Shown: piece by piece, positions 8,205-17,179 of the stretch
Layout: each line of letters opens with the position of its first letter
Position numbering within the stretch: position 1 is the first letter of the stretch
Assembly (NCBI RefSeq): GCF_900129465.1
Contig: NZ_FSRA01000002.1
Coordinates: forward strand, 1,426,001-1,490,000
Reading direction: 5' to 3'
Length of the DNA stretch: 64,000 nt
Source: Chitinophaga niabensis
GTDB taxonomy: Bacteria; Bacteroidota; Bacteroidia; Chitinophagales; Chitinophagaceae
Translations under genes and position numbers: made by a program
The notes under the pieces: model-generated
The model's input: the letters and a program-made list of their open reading frames with translations, nothing else
The model's database searches: none
What the model was told of the DNA's origin: nothing

Positions 8205-9845
8205 ATGAAAAAATTATCCTTCTTATATATTGTAGCGGGCGCATTGCTCTTCACTGCTTGTGACGAATCGCTTGACATTGAGCCAACAGATCAGCTCACG
8301 GATGCCTCTGTATGGAAAACACCTACGAATGCAGGTTTGTTCCTCAATGATATCTATAACAACCTGAACCCGGGGCCACAATCTACCGTGTTCACAAATG
8401 TACCTTCCGAGATCAGCAACGATCCTTTGGATAACTTCTCTGATAACAGCATCAGTGGCCCTATTGCAGGCATTCCTTCTTATGTGAACTTTGCACAGGG
8501 TTCCTACGGACCGTCTACACCTATTTTTACACCGCATTGGAAGAACATGTACACCAACATCCGGAAGTGTAATGTATTCATTCAAAATGTATCGGCTTCC
8601 AGCTTTGATGATGCCACGAAGAAAGGTTTCCTGGCGCAGGCGAGGTTCTTAAGGGCTTATTATTATAAATCCCTGATGGACCTGTATGGCGGTGTGCCTA
8701 TTATTACCGTTCCTCTCAACAGGGAAGAACAGGGCGATGCCATCTTTAATCCAAGGAATACCTATGAAGAGTGTGTGGCCTTCATTCAGAAAGAGTGTGA
8801 AGAAGCTGCCGTGGACCTTCCTTTAACTGTTGCTGCAAAAGATGCAGGCCGTGCTACTAAAGGTGCTGCCTGGGCACTGAAAGGTGAGCAGGAATTGTAT
8901 GCAGGCAAATGGCCCGAAGCTGCTGCCACTAACCTGAAGATCATGCAATCCGGTGCAGGGTACGATCTGTTTGGAGATTATGGCCAATTGTTCTTACCTG
9001 CCAACGAGAATAACAAAGAAGTGATCTTTGATATACAGTATGCTGCCAACATCAAAGGAGAGATCAAAGAAAAATACTGGAACCCCGTAAAAGTTTCCGA
9101 TGGCGGCGGATGGGGTGCTGTGAATCCTACGCAGGACCTGGTAGATGAATATGAATTCCTGGATGGTAAAACAGAAGCCGAAGGATCTGCTTTATTCGAT
9201 CCTGCCAATCCATACAAGAACAGGGATAAACGTTTTGAAGCAACGATCATTTATGATGGTGCTTCCTGGAAGAATGGTATCATCTATACCCGCCTGGGTG
9301 TTCCCAATAACAGCAATGAACTGGATGCTTCCGGCGCTGGTGGTAAAGGGCGTACCGGCTATTTCCTAAAGAAGATGGTAGACCCTGCTATTGTTCCCGG
9401 TGTTAGTGCCGGCGCTAATTCCATCATATGGCGGTATGCAGAGGTATTGCTGAATTATGCGGAAGCGCAGAATGAAGCAGTAGGCCCTGATCAATCTGTA
9501 TACGATGCCATGAAGAAAGTGCGGGCCAGGGCAGGACTGCCTGAATTACCCGCAAACCTTACTCAGGCAGCAATGCGCATGAGGATAAGAAGGGAACGCA
9601 GGATAGAAATGGCTTTTGAAGGTAAACGTTTGTTTGATCTCTGGAGATGGAGAACGGCAGAACAGATCTTCAGCAAATCACTACGTGCCATGAAAATAAC
9701 CGTGGTAGGCGGCAACCTGGTATATGAAAAAGTAAATGCAGGTGGTGGAAAGATAACATTCGATGCATCCAAGAACTACCTGATGCCGATACCACAAACA
9801 GTGATTGCACAGAACCCTAAAATAATACAGAACCCTAAATATTAA
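8205..9845 (+). CDS. SusD/RagB-family nutrient-binding lipoprotein
   Basis: A 546-residue lipoprotein; the lipobox LLFTAC places the acylated Cys at residue 19. The N-terminal region (LDIEPTDQLTDASVW) and the C-terminal block with RIRRERRIEMAFEGKRLFDL are typical of SusD proteins, which form the lid on a SusC barrel and capture glycans at the cell surface. The helical middle, with ARFLRAYYYKSLMDLYGGVP, fits the TPR-like core. It begins four bases after susC, so the two are translated from the same message. The ligand cannot be read from the sequence, but the downstream enzymes suggest a decorated glycan. Confidence 0.95.
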   Translation: MKKLSFLYIVAGALLFTACDESLDIEPTDQLTDASVWKTPTNAGLFLNDIYNNLNPGPQSTVFTNVPSEISNDPLDNFSDNSISGPIAGIPSYVNFAQGSYGPSTPIFTPHWKNMYTNIRKCNVFIQNVSASSFDDATKKGFLAQARFLRAYYYKSLMDLYGGVPIITVPLNREEQGDAIFNPRNTYEECVAFIQKECEEAAVDLPLTVAAKDAGRATKGAAWALKGEQELYAGKWPEAAATNLKIMQSGAGYDLFGDYGQLFLPANENNKEVIFDIQYAANIKGEIKEKYWNPVKVSDGGGWGAVNPTQDLVDEYEFLDGKTEAEGSALFDPANPYKNRDKRFEATIIYDGASWKNGIIYTRLGVPNNSNELDASGAGGKGRTGYFLKKMVDPAIVPGVSAGANSIIWRYAEVLLNYAEAQNEAVGPDQSVYDAMKKVRARAGLPELPANLTQAAMRMRIRRERRIEMAFEGKRLFDLWRWRTAEQIFSKSLRAMKITVVGGNLVYEKVNAGGGKITFDASKNYLMPIPQTVIAQNPKIIQNPKY

Positions 9846-9890
9846 CAATTATCAAGGAACCCTCTTTTTAACCCGTTCAAAAACTGAATT

Positions 9891-11999
9891 ATGAAAAATT
9901 CTATGACATTACTATTGTCTGTAGGGATTGCATTGTTCGCATGCAAGAAACCTGCTGAGCTTAAAAAGGAAACACTGGATGGTGAGAAGTCCGTTGGGGC
10001 TTCCATACAATCTGTGCTTCCTTACAATTGGGGCAGTGTGGCGATTGGAGGAGGAGGATATGTTACAGGAATTGTTATTCATCCTACACAATCCAACAGG
10101 ATGTACATCCGTACAGATGTTGGAGGCGCTTACAAATGGGATGGCACTAATCAGAAATGGGTGCAGATGCTGGATGGCCTGAGTACGATCAGGGTAGATG
10201 GGATGGCATTGGATGCCAACTCTCCTGACAGGGTTTACCTGGCATTGAACGATGGCGTTTACCGCTCAAACGATCTTGGTGTGAGCTGGACGAAATTGTT
10301 TTCTACCACCTATGATGGTAATGGTGATCTTCGCTGGATAGGGGAATGCCTCGCAGTAGACCCTGTTACCAGTACCGTGGTGTATGCCGGCACCCGTTCA
10401 GATGGGCTGTACCGAAGTACCAATACGGGAACCAGCTGGACAAAGATCACCAGTGTGCCCAATGGTACAAAAGGGGTACGTACCGTTGTAGTAGATTCCG
10501 CCACCACAGTGAGCGGCAGATCTGCGAAAGTGTACGTGGGTATTCCGGGCACAGGTATTTATGTGAGTACGGATGGCGGCACAACTTTCTCCGCCATGGC
10601 TGGTGCGCCCACCTCTCCTAACCGTATGCAGGTTGTGGGTGGCAAAGTGTATGTTACCCATTCAACCGGTGTTACTGTTTGGAATGGAACAACATGGACG
10701 GACATTACACCGGCAGGAGGCACTAACAAGAATTACTGCGGCTTGTCCATTGAAGCGTACGATCCATTGAAGATCGCTGTTTGTCAACGTTATGGTACTT
10801 TCAATAATCCATTGTACCGCTCTTCAGATGGTGGTGTTACCTGGCAACAAATGAATACTGCTTCGCTGCCTATCACTAAAACCCTGGAAGCTCCATGGTG
10901 GCCTAACAGCTGGTTTTCCAGTGCTACATCCAATATTGTATTTGATCCACTGCATCATGGTGATCTTTATTATGCGGATTGGTTTGGCGTGTGGTTTACT
11001 TCCAACGCCTGGGCCGCAGGATCAGTTGCTTGGGAAACACGTATAAAAGGAGACGAAGAAACAGTGGTATTAACAGTAGCGTCGCCTCCGGGTAGCGTAT
11101 CATTGTATTCAGGTGTTGCGGATGTATTTGGTTTCCGCCATGATAATATCGCAACATATCCTGCAGCAAGGCTGTACAATATCAATGAAGGATTCAGCAT
11201 TGCTTACTGCGAAAGTTCTCCTGCTAATATTGCTATCCTGGGTTCTTCCGGTAACGATGGAACTGGTACAATACTCGCTACATCTTCCAACAGCGGTACA
11301 TCCTGGACAACACGTACACTTCCTTCCGGTGTGAAATTAGGACGCATTGCTATCTCATCTGCCAATCCTGATAACATGGTGTACATAGCCGGAGGTTCAG
11401 CAGGTGCAGTGTATTACAGCACGGACAGGGGAAGTTCCTGGACGGCGGCTACCGGTGCTCCAACCGGTTCGGTGAATGCCATTGATGTTTGGAGTAAAGA
11501 CTTTTCCATCGCTGCGGATTGCGTAAACGGGAATGATTTTTACATTTATAAAACAGGTTACCTCTATGCATCTACAGACGGTGGTGCTACCTGGACGCAG
11601 AAGAATGCCACCGCTATTCCCAACAAAAATTCTTACCTGTTTGTGGCGGCCAGGCCGGGAACTGCGGGAGAAGTTTGGGTAAGCCTCGATGGTAATGGTC
11701 TTTACAAAACCACTAATGGTGGTACCACTTTCACAAAGGTGACTGCATTGAGCACTTCCACTGCATTTGCATTTGGTGCTCCGGCAACTGGAACAAGTAC
11801 GCCCACTGTGTATAGTTATGGTACAGTATCCGGGATTAAAGGTCTGTACCGCTCAACAGACCTGGGTGTAAACTGGGATCAGATCAATGGTTCGCAAACA
11901 TTCCCTGCCGGGGTAAAAGGGCTTGCAGGAGACAGGACGGTGTTTGGACGTATCTATGTTGGTACCGGTGGTCGTGGTGTATTATATGGTCAACCTTAA
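9891..11999 (+). CDS. GH74-like / Asp-box beta-propeller lipoprotein
   Basis: A 702-residue lipoprotein (LFAC, Cys 18). About nine Asp-box repeats of the S-x-D-x-G-x-x-W type run through it, for example SNDLGVSWTKL and STDGGATWTQK, which indicates paired seven-bladed propellers. Residues 47-85 (GGGGYVTGIVIHPT then RTDVGGAYKW) closely resemble the start of GH74 endo-xyloglucanases. Asp76 in RTDVGG and Asp543 in IAADCVNGNDFY sit where the GH74 catalytic Asp pair is expected. The likely job is endo-cleavage of a beta-glucan such as xyloglucan, on the cell surface. The neighbours are not standard xyloglucan-locus enzymes, so the substrate may differ. Confidence 0.78.
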   Translation: MKNSMTLLLSVGIALFACKKPAELKKETLDGEKSVGASIQSVLPYNWGSVAIGGGGYVTGIVIHPTQSNRMYIRTDVGGAYKWDGTNQKWVQMLDGLSTIRVDGMALDANSPDRVYLALNDGVYRSNDLGVSWTKLFSTTYDGNGDLRWIGECLAVDPVTSTVVYAGTRSDGLYRSTNTGTSWTKITSVPNGTKGVRTVVVDSATTVSGRSAKVYVGIPGTGIYVSTDGGTTFSAMAGAPTSPNRMQVVGGKVYVTHSTGVTVWNGTTWTDITPAGGTNKNYCGLSIEAYDPLKIAVCQRYGTFNNPLYRSSDGGVTWQQMNTASLPITKTLEAPWWPNSWFSSATSNIVFDPLHHGDLYYADWFGVWFTSNAWAAGSVAWETRIKGDEETVVLTVASPPGSVSLYSGVADVFGFRHDNIATYPAARLYNINEGFSIAYCESSPANIAILGSSGNDGTGTILATSSNSGTSWTTRTLPSGVKLGRIAISSANPDNMVYIAGGSAGAVYYSTDRGSSWTAATGAPTGSVNAIDVWSKDFSIAADCVNGNDFYIYKTGYLYASTDGGATWTQKNATAIPNKNSYLFVAARPGTAGEVWVSLDGNGLYKTTNGGTTFTKVTALSTSTAFAFGAPATGTSTPTVYSYGTVSGIKGLYRSTDLGVNWDQINGSQTFPAGVKGLAGDRTVFGRIYVGTGGRGVLYGQP

Positions 12000-12007
12000 T
12001 TAAAAGA

Positions 12008-13390
12008 ATGAAACTACAAACTATCTTAATCGCTACAGCTTTCCTGGGTTCCTCATGGGGCCCGGGAAGGCCCGGCGAAAACGAGAAACCGAATATCATC
12101 CTCATTATGGCAGATGATATGGGTTATGGCGATCTTGGCTGTTACGGGCAGAAGATGATACAAACGCCAAACATCGATGCATTGGCAAAAGGTGGGTTAC
12201 GTTTTACCACTTATTATGCAGGGAATACCGTTTGTGCGCCATCGAGAGAAGCCTTGCTCACCGGTATGCATACCGGGCATACTTCCATCCGGGGGAATTT
12301 TTTAACGGATGAAAAAGAAGACCCGGCCATGCCTTCAGAAAAAGTAACGGTTGCAGAACTGTTAAAAGGTGCAGGATATCATACGGCATTGATCGGAAAA
12401 TGGGGGCTGGGCGGTGAAGGCCATAGCCCGGAAACACAGGGGTTTGATTACTCCTATGGTTACCTGGACCAGATACAGGCACATAACTATTTCCCGCCTT
12501 TCTTATATGAGAACGGGAAGAAGGTGATGCTGGACCAGAATGCAGATGGTAAAAAAGGAGCTTACAGTCATCATCTTTTTGTAGACAAAACGTTGCGGTT
12601 TTTAGAGAGCAGTGCAAAGGAACCTTTCTTCCTTTACCTGCCTTATACCATTCCACATGGGGAACATGTGATCCCCGATAATTCTGCTTATGCAGGAAAA
12701 GACTGGCCGGAACAGTTTAAGAACTATGCAGCCATGATCACGCAGCTGGACAGTGATATCGGACGGATCATGCAAATGCTGAAAGAGAAGGGATTGGATA
12801 AGAACACGCTGATCCTGTTCACAAGTGATAACGGAGCCAATCCGGGTTTTGCTAAATTCTTCCGCAGCAATGGCGTTTTCAGGGGGAATAAAACCAACCT
12901 TTACGAAGGTGGTATCCGTGAACCCCTGATCGCTTACTGGCCTGGTAAAATTAAGGCCGGTCAGGTTACAGGGCATGTTGCTGCCGGCTGGGATGTTTTG
13001 CCTACTATTTGTCAGGCTGCGGGCATTAAAGCACCTGCGGGAATTGATGGTGTTTCTTTTTATCCCGGTTTACTGGGTACAGGGAAACAGGTGATTCATC
13101 CTTATCTCTACTGGGAATATTACACCTACAATTACAACTGGAATAAACCGGATGCTACCATGCCCAGGAACTGGCTGGATAGCAGGGCACTGCGTTTCGA
13201 TCATTGGAAAGCAGTTGTGAAAAGTACACCAACAGACCTGGCCGGAAAGATTGAATTATATGATCTGGCCAAAGATTCCACGGAAACAACAGACCTGGCT
13301 GCTACTCATCCTGAAGTGGTGAAACGCGTGAAGGAACTTATGCAGTCAGCAACTAAAGCGAATGCACCATATTTTCCATATAAGCACTAA
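12008..13390 (+). CDS. Exported sulfatase (formylglycine type)
   Basis: A 460-residue protein of the alkaline-phosphatase superfamily. It has a metal-binding start (NIILIMADDMGYGDLGCYG, Asp36 and Asp37) and the sulfatase motif CAPSR with Cys76, the residue converted to formylglycine by a maturase. FTSDNGAN in the second half supplies further metal ligands. The N-terminus is a signal peptide, so the enzyme probably acts in the periplasm. It would remove sulfate esters from glycans; phosphonate or phosphodiester activity also occurs in this superfamily. The gene lies eight bases after the GH74-like gene. No anaerobic sulfatase maturase is in the window. Confidence 0.9.
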   Translation: MKLQTILIATAFLGSSWGPGRPGENEKPNIILIMADDMGYGDLGCYGQKMIQTPNIDALAKGGLRFTTYYAGNTVCAPSREALLTGMHTGHTSIRGNFLTDEKEDPAMPSEKVTVAELLKGAGYHTALIGKWGLGGEGHSPETQGFDYSYGYLDQIQAHNYFPPFLYENGKKVMLDQNADGKKGAYSHHLFVDKTLRFLESSAKEPFFLYLPYTIPHGEHVIPDNSAYAGKDWPEQFKNYAAMITQLDSDIGRIMQMLKEKGLDKNTLILFTSDNGANPGFAKFFRSNGVFRGNKTNLYEGGIREPLIAYWPGKIKAGQVTGHVAAGWDVLPTICQAAGIKAPAGIDGVSFYPGLLGTGKQVIHPYLYWEYYTYNYNWNKPDATMPRNWLDSRALRFDHWKAVVKSTPTDLAGKIELYDLAKDSTETTDLAATHPEVVKRVKELMQSATKANAPYFPYKH

Positions 13391-13399
13391 AAACTCTTT

Positions 13400-14338
13400 A
13401 TGCAAACAAAATACTTTATTCCTGTTTTAGCAGTATTAATGCTCACAGGTATTTACAGCAAAGCACCCGTTAAACTGCATAGTATTAAAACAGGCAATAC
13501 CGCAGGTTTGAAAGACTTCATGCGGTATACACCAGACCGGCTTCCTTTTATCTGCGCACACCGTGGCGGCCCAAGAAAAGGTTTTCCGGAGAACTGTATT
13601 GAAACCTTTGAGAATACATTGGCACAAACACCTGCCATGCTGGAAATTGATCCACACTATACCAAAGATGGTAACATTGTGCTGATGCACGATGCTACAT
13701 TGGACCGTACTTCTAACGGGCATGGGAAAATAGTGGATTACACATTGGCTGAACTTAAAAAGCTGCGTTTGAAAGATACTGAAGGTAATCTCACTTCGTT
13801 TCAGATCCCCACATTGGATGAAGCATTGCAATGGGCTAAAGGTAAAACCATCCTTGTGATAGACGCAAAGGATGTTCCTATTGAAGTACGGGCTAAGAAA
13901 ATAGTAGAGAATGGTGCGCAGGCAAATGCGATCGTTATTTCTTATTCTCCGGAGGACACTAAGAAATGTTACAGCTATAATAAAGATATTCTCATGGAGA
14001 TCATGATGGGTAAACCGGAGTTTATCACTACACATGATAACAGCGGAGTGCCCTGGGCAAATGTGATCGGTTTTGTAAGCCATGATATGCCTGCCGATAA
14101 AAGCATTTTTGAAGAAGTACATAAACGTGGTGCTTTGTGCATATTGGGAAGTTCCAGGAACATTGACCGCCAGTTTACTTCCGGGAAGATCAATGCAGAA
14201 GAGTTAAAGAATGGTTACCTGAGCCTGATCGGCCATGGTGCAGATGTAATTGAAGCAGACCTGGGGATTGAAGGTGGTGCTGCATTGAAAGACCTGCAAA
14301 CAGCAAAATCTTCCAAGTCGAAATACTTTTCTAAATGA
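13400..14338 (+). CDS. Exported glycerophosphodiester phosphodiesterase family protein
   Basis: A 312-residue protein with a signal peptide and a GDPD TIM barrel. Catalytic and metal-binding positions are visible: HRGG (His54, Arg55), PEN (Glu65), LEIDPHYT (Glu82, Asp84) and MHDATLDRT (His97). Family members hydrolyse phosphodiesters such as glycerophosphodiesters. Within this operon it follows the sulfatase, so a phosphodiester-linked glycan or a glycolipid head group is a possible target; this is inference. Its stop codon overlaps the next start (ATGA at 14335-14338), which implies translational coupling. Confidence 0.88.
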   Translation: MQTKYFIPVLAVLMLTGIYSKAPVKLHSIKTGNTAGLKDFMRYTPDRLPFICAHRGGPRKGFPENCIETFENTLAQTPAMLEIDPHYTKDGNIVLMHDATLDRTSNGHGKIVDYTLAELKKLRLKDTEGNLTSFQIPTLDEALQWAKGKTILVIDAKDVPIEVRAKKIVENGAQANAIVISYSPEDTKKCYSYNKDILMEIMMGKPEFITTHDNSGVPWANVIGFVSHDMPADKSIFEEVHKRGALCILGSSRNIDRQFTSGKINAEELKNGYLSLIGHGADVIEADLGIEGGAALKDLQTAKSSKSKYFSK

Positions 14339-15222
14339 CAAGAAGGGAGTGGAGCAAATTAATGTTAACAGGTCTGGCGGGTTTTGCGATACCTTTTACC
14401 GGTTTTTCGCAGCCGGGGGTAGTGATAGGATTGCAAACGTATAGCCTGAGAGACCGTTCGCTGGATGAAGCCATCAAAGCAATGGTACAGCTTAACATCA
14501 AGAGCTGTGAACTTTGGGAAGGGCATGTAGAGCCATTGGAATTGCAATGGAAAAGGAACAGCACACCGGAAGAAACATCGCGTAAAAAAGAATTGCTAAC
14601 TGAATGGCGCAACAGTTTACAGATGTCGTATATTGAAAGTGTCCGCGGGAAGTTCAGTAAGGCAGGGATTAAGGTACAGGCCTACAGTGCTACCATTAAA
14701 GACAATATCTCCGAACATGATCTTGAACTGGCGTTTAGAATAGCGCAGGCCTTAGGCACAGATACCTTAACCACTTCCGGAACGGTGAGTGTGATGAAAC
14801 GGGTAGATGTGTATGCACAACGGTACAAGATCAATGTAGGCATGCATAATCACGCACATGTTGATAAACCGAATGAGTTTGCCACACCGGATAGTTTTGA
14901 ACGTGGTGCAAAAGGGCTGTCTGAATATATAAAGATCAATCTGGACATTGGTCATTTTACCGCCGCTAATTTTGATGCGGTGGCATTTATCAGAGAGCAT
15001 CATCAACGCATTGTGTGTTTGCATCTGAAAGACCGGAAGAAAGATCAGGGCGCTAATTTACCATTCGGTTCAGGCGATACACCTATCAAAGAAGTGTTAC
15101 GCCTTATCAGGGATAATAACTGGGCTATCCCTGCGAATATAGAATATGAATATAATGGTGCGGATACCGTGAAGGAACTGGAGAAATGTATCGCTTACTG
15201 TCAGCAAATAATTACAGCATGA
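14335..15222 (+). CDS. Exported TIM-barrel isomerase/epimerase-like protein
   Basis: A 295-residue protein of the xylose-isomerase-like TIM-barrel (AP endonuclease 2) superfamily. It begins TRREWSKLMLTG followed by a hydrophobic stretch, a Tat-like or general export signal. The barrel start (VVIGLQTYSLRD), NVGMHNHAH, INLDIGHF and LHLKDRK give the usual metal-binding Glu/Asp/His pattern. Proteins of this type act as sugar isomerases, epimerases or lyases, and exported versions are frequent in Bacteroidota utilisation loci beside Gfo/Idh oxidoreductases, as here. Starts and ends with ATGA overlaps to its neighbours. The exact reaction is not known. Confidence 0.8.
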   Translation: MTRREWSKLMLTGLAGFAIPFTGFSQPGVVIGLQTYSLRDRSLDEAIKAMVQLNIKSCELWEGHVEPLELQWKRNSTPEETSRKKELLTEWRNSLQMSYIESVRGKFSKAGIKVQAYSATIKDNISEHDLELAFRIAQALGTDTLTTSGTVSVMKRVDVYAQRYKINVGMHNHAHVDKPNEFATPDSFERGAKGLSEYIKINLDIGHFTAANFDAVAFIREHHQRIVCLHLKDRKKDQGANLPFGSGDTPIKEVLRLIRDNNWAIPANIEYEYNGADTVKELEKCIAYCQQIITA

Positions 15223-16463
15223 AGAAAACTATCAGCCGCAGGAAATTTATCGGCAATGCCGCTACCCTCTCTGCCTTTTTAATTCTGCCCAGGCATGTAT
15301 TGGGTGGTAAAGGTTTTATTGCACCGAGTGATCAGATCAACCTGGGTTTTATAGGAGCAGGCAGAAGGGCACTTTCATTGAGAGATTCTTTTATGCCAAT
15401 AGAAGGTGTGAAGATCATAGCTTCCTGTGATGTATATACATCCAAACTGAATAGTTTCTGTAAAAATATCGGAACCTCCTGCGTGCCTTATCATAATTTT
15501 ACAGAGCTGCTGCAACAAAAAAGCATCGATGCCGTAGTAATTGCCACACCTGATCATTGGCATGCTACCATGGCTGTGAAAGCTGCAGAGGCTGGGAAAG
15601 ACATTTATTGTGAAAAGCCGCTTTCGCTAACAGTGGTAGAAGGAAGGAAAATGGCAGATGCAACAGCTAAACATAAACGTGTTTTCCAGACAGGCAGCAT
15701 GCAGCGTTCTGCTCCTGAATTCAGGCAGGCGGTGGAACTGATCAGGAATGGACATATCGGCGAAGTGAAAACAATAAAAGTAAGTATCGGCGGACCGCCG
15801 GTGCCATATAACCTGCCTGCGGAAACGGTTCCCACAGATCTTGACTGGGACCTGTGGTTAGGACCTAATGAATTTGTGCATTATAATCATGAGCTAAATC
15901 CTGTGATCGGTGATCCCCTGTGGGGCAGATGGCGGGACTTTAAAGGCCTGGGTGGCGGAGATATCACAGACTGGGGTGCGCATATGTTTGATATTGTACA
16001 ATGGGCATTGGATATGGACCATAGCGGCCCTGTGGAATTCATTCCTCCCGGTAACGATGTAAAACACCTGACCATGAAATATGCGAATGGTGTGATCATG
16101 ACGCATGAAGATTTTGGTAAACCGCATGGTATCCAGTTTAATGGCACAGAAGGTGTGATAGAGATACAACGTAAAAAACTGGTGACTACACCGGATACAT
16201 TAAAAGATAAAACCACTTTCGAAAAGCAGGTGTATCACAGTGATAACCATTACAAGGATTTTCTGAAGGCGATGAGAGATAGAAGCAAACCGGTATCTGA
16301 TATTGAATCAGGGCACAGGAGTGCTTCCGTTGGCAACCTGGCCAACATTGCCTATGATCTGAAGGTGCCCTTGAAATGGGATCCTGTGAAGGAAAAGTTC
16401 CTGAATAATAAAGCAGCGGATAAGCAGCTTTTCAGGAAGATGAAGAAGCAGTGGGCAGTATAA
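15219..16463 (+). CDS. Exported Gfo/Idh/MocA-family oxidoreductase
   Basis: A 414-residue NAD(P)-dependent oxidoreductase. It has a twin-arginine signal (SRRKFIGNAATLSAFLILP), a dinucleotide-binding loop (LGFIGAGRRA), the family motif EKPLS and a C-terminal substrate domain with GGGDITDWGAHMFDI. Tat export is consistent with a periplasmic enzyme that folds with its cofactor before export. The family oxidises or reduces sugar hydroxyls; paired with the preceding TIM-barrel protein it could oxidise a glycoside (for example to a 3-keto form) and help open it. The ATG at 15219 is chosen because it overlaps the previous stop, unlike the one at 15186. Last gene of the operon. Confidence 0.9.
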   Translation: MKKTISRRKFIGNAATLSAFLILPRHVLGGKGFIAPSDQINLGFIGAGRRALSLRDSFMPIEGVKIIASCDVYTSKLNSFCKNIGTSCVPYHNFTELLQQKSIDAVVIATPDHWHATMAVKAAEAGKDIYCEKPLSLTVVEGRKMADATAKHKRVFQTGSMQRSAPEFRQAVELIRNGHIGEVKTIKVSIGGPPVPYNLPAETVPTDLDWDLWLGPNEFVHYNHELNPVIGDPLWGRWRDFKGLGGGDITDWGAHMFDIVQWALDMDHSGPVEFIPPGNDVKHLTMKYANGVIMTHEDFGKPHGIQFNGTEGVIEIQRKKLVTTPDTLKDKTTFEKQVYHSDNHYKDFLKAMRDRSKPVSDIESGHRSASVGNLANIAYDLKVPLKWDPVKEKFLNNKAADKQLFRKMKKQWAV

Positions 16464-16472
16464 GTAATTTAA

Positions 16473-16520
16473 GGGAGCATTACCGCCAGCATTATCACTG
16501 GCGGTAATTTTTTTGCTCCC
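16473..16520. terminator. Strong hairpin terminator at end of the utilisation operon
   Basis: An 11-bp perfect stem (16479-16489 with 16498-16508, ATTACCGCCAG) has an 8-base loop and is followed by seven T. An outer pair, GGGAGCA (16473-16479) with TGCTCCC (16514-16520), brackets it. It lies 15 bases after the Gfo/Idh stop and also downstream of the convergent gene at 16546, so it may work in both directions. Confidence 0.85.
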
Positions 16521-16545
16521 GGGGTTAACATGGGATAGGGATAGT

Positions 16546-17061
16546 TTAATTCTCTTTGTATTCTGCAACTACGGAGGCAATTTTCAAATTCCCAGGTAGG
16601 AGGTTACCTTCGGCAGCCGTTTCGTAGTAGAAAAAAGCGGTCCATATATCATCTGGCTCAGCATTAATATATGCCCCTGAAAGATATAAAGAAGTGCTTC
16701 CATTAAATTGTGATGTAGCGTAAATGTTGTGTAACTCAGCATGGCTTGTAGTTCCAACCGGAATATCTACATAAAAGGAGAAAAGCGGATTTATTATAGT
16801 GGTGGTAACTTCCAGGATCTTCACCTGGAATAAATCTACTCCCGGTTTGCTGAATCTCAAATACACCTTAGTGAGTGGCAGAGCTGCAATGCTGCCGGTA
16901 CCCATTATCCTTAAGTAACCACTGCTTTTGTGAACAGCAGCTGGTTTGAATGCTAAGAATAAATCGTTAGCGGCTAGTGGATGTGGGGCGATGGTGCGTA
17001 GTGTGCCTGTAGTCTCGTCTGTCCGATTTGAAAACTGTGCTTTGTTGGTTGCAATGACCAT
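16546..17061 (-). CDS. Hypothetical protein, 171 residues
   Basis: I do not recognise this protein. It has no signal peptide or membrane segment, is rich in Ala, Thr, Leu, Phe and Tyr, and has alternating hydrophobic residues that suggest a beta-sandwich (for example SLYLSGAYI and TAFFYYETAAEG). It lies alone, convergent with the utilisation operon and 118 bases beyond the 3' end of the Asp-box gene on the same strand. Length, steady codon use and a clean terminator past its end support a real gene. No function is proposed. Confidence 0.6.
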   Translation of the reverse strand: MVIATNKAQFSNRTDETTGTLRTIAPHPLAANDLFLAFKPAAVHKSSGYLRIMGTGSIAALPLTKVYLRFSKPGVDLFQVKILEVTTTIINPLFSFYVDIPVGTTSHAELHNIYATSQFNGSTSLYLSGAYINAEPDDIWTAFFYYETAAEGNLLPGNLKIASVVAEYKEN

Positions 17062-17179
17062 AAATTATTTTTTAAATAGTGAATGAATACAACAACCGGG
17101 GTTATACATGTATGGAGTTAACTACGGTGTTGAATACAAAGGAACTATTTAACTGCGCTGTAGATTTGCGTAGTGGAAT

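Noticed and set aside
13436..14122. 228-codon minus-strand frame
   Set aside because: Shadow of the GDPD gene; Cys/His/Phe-rich translation without domain features.
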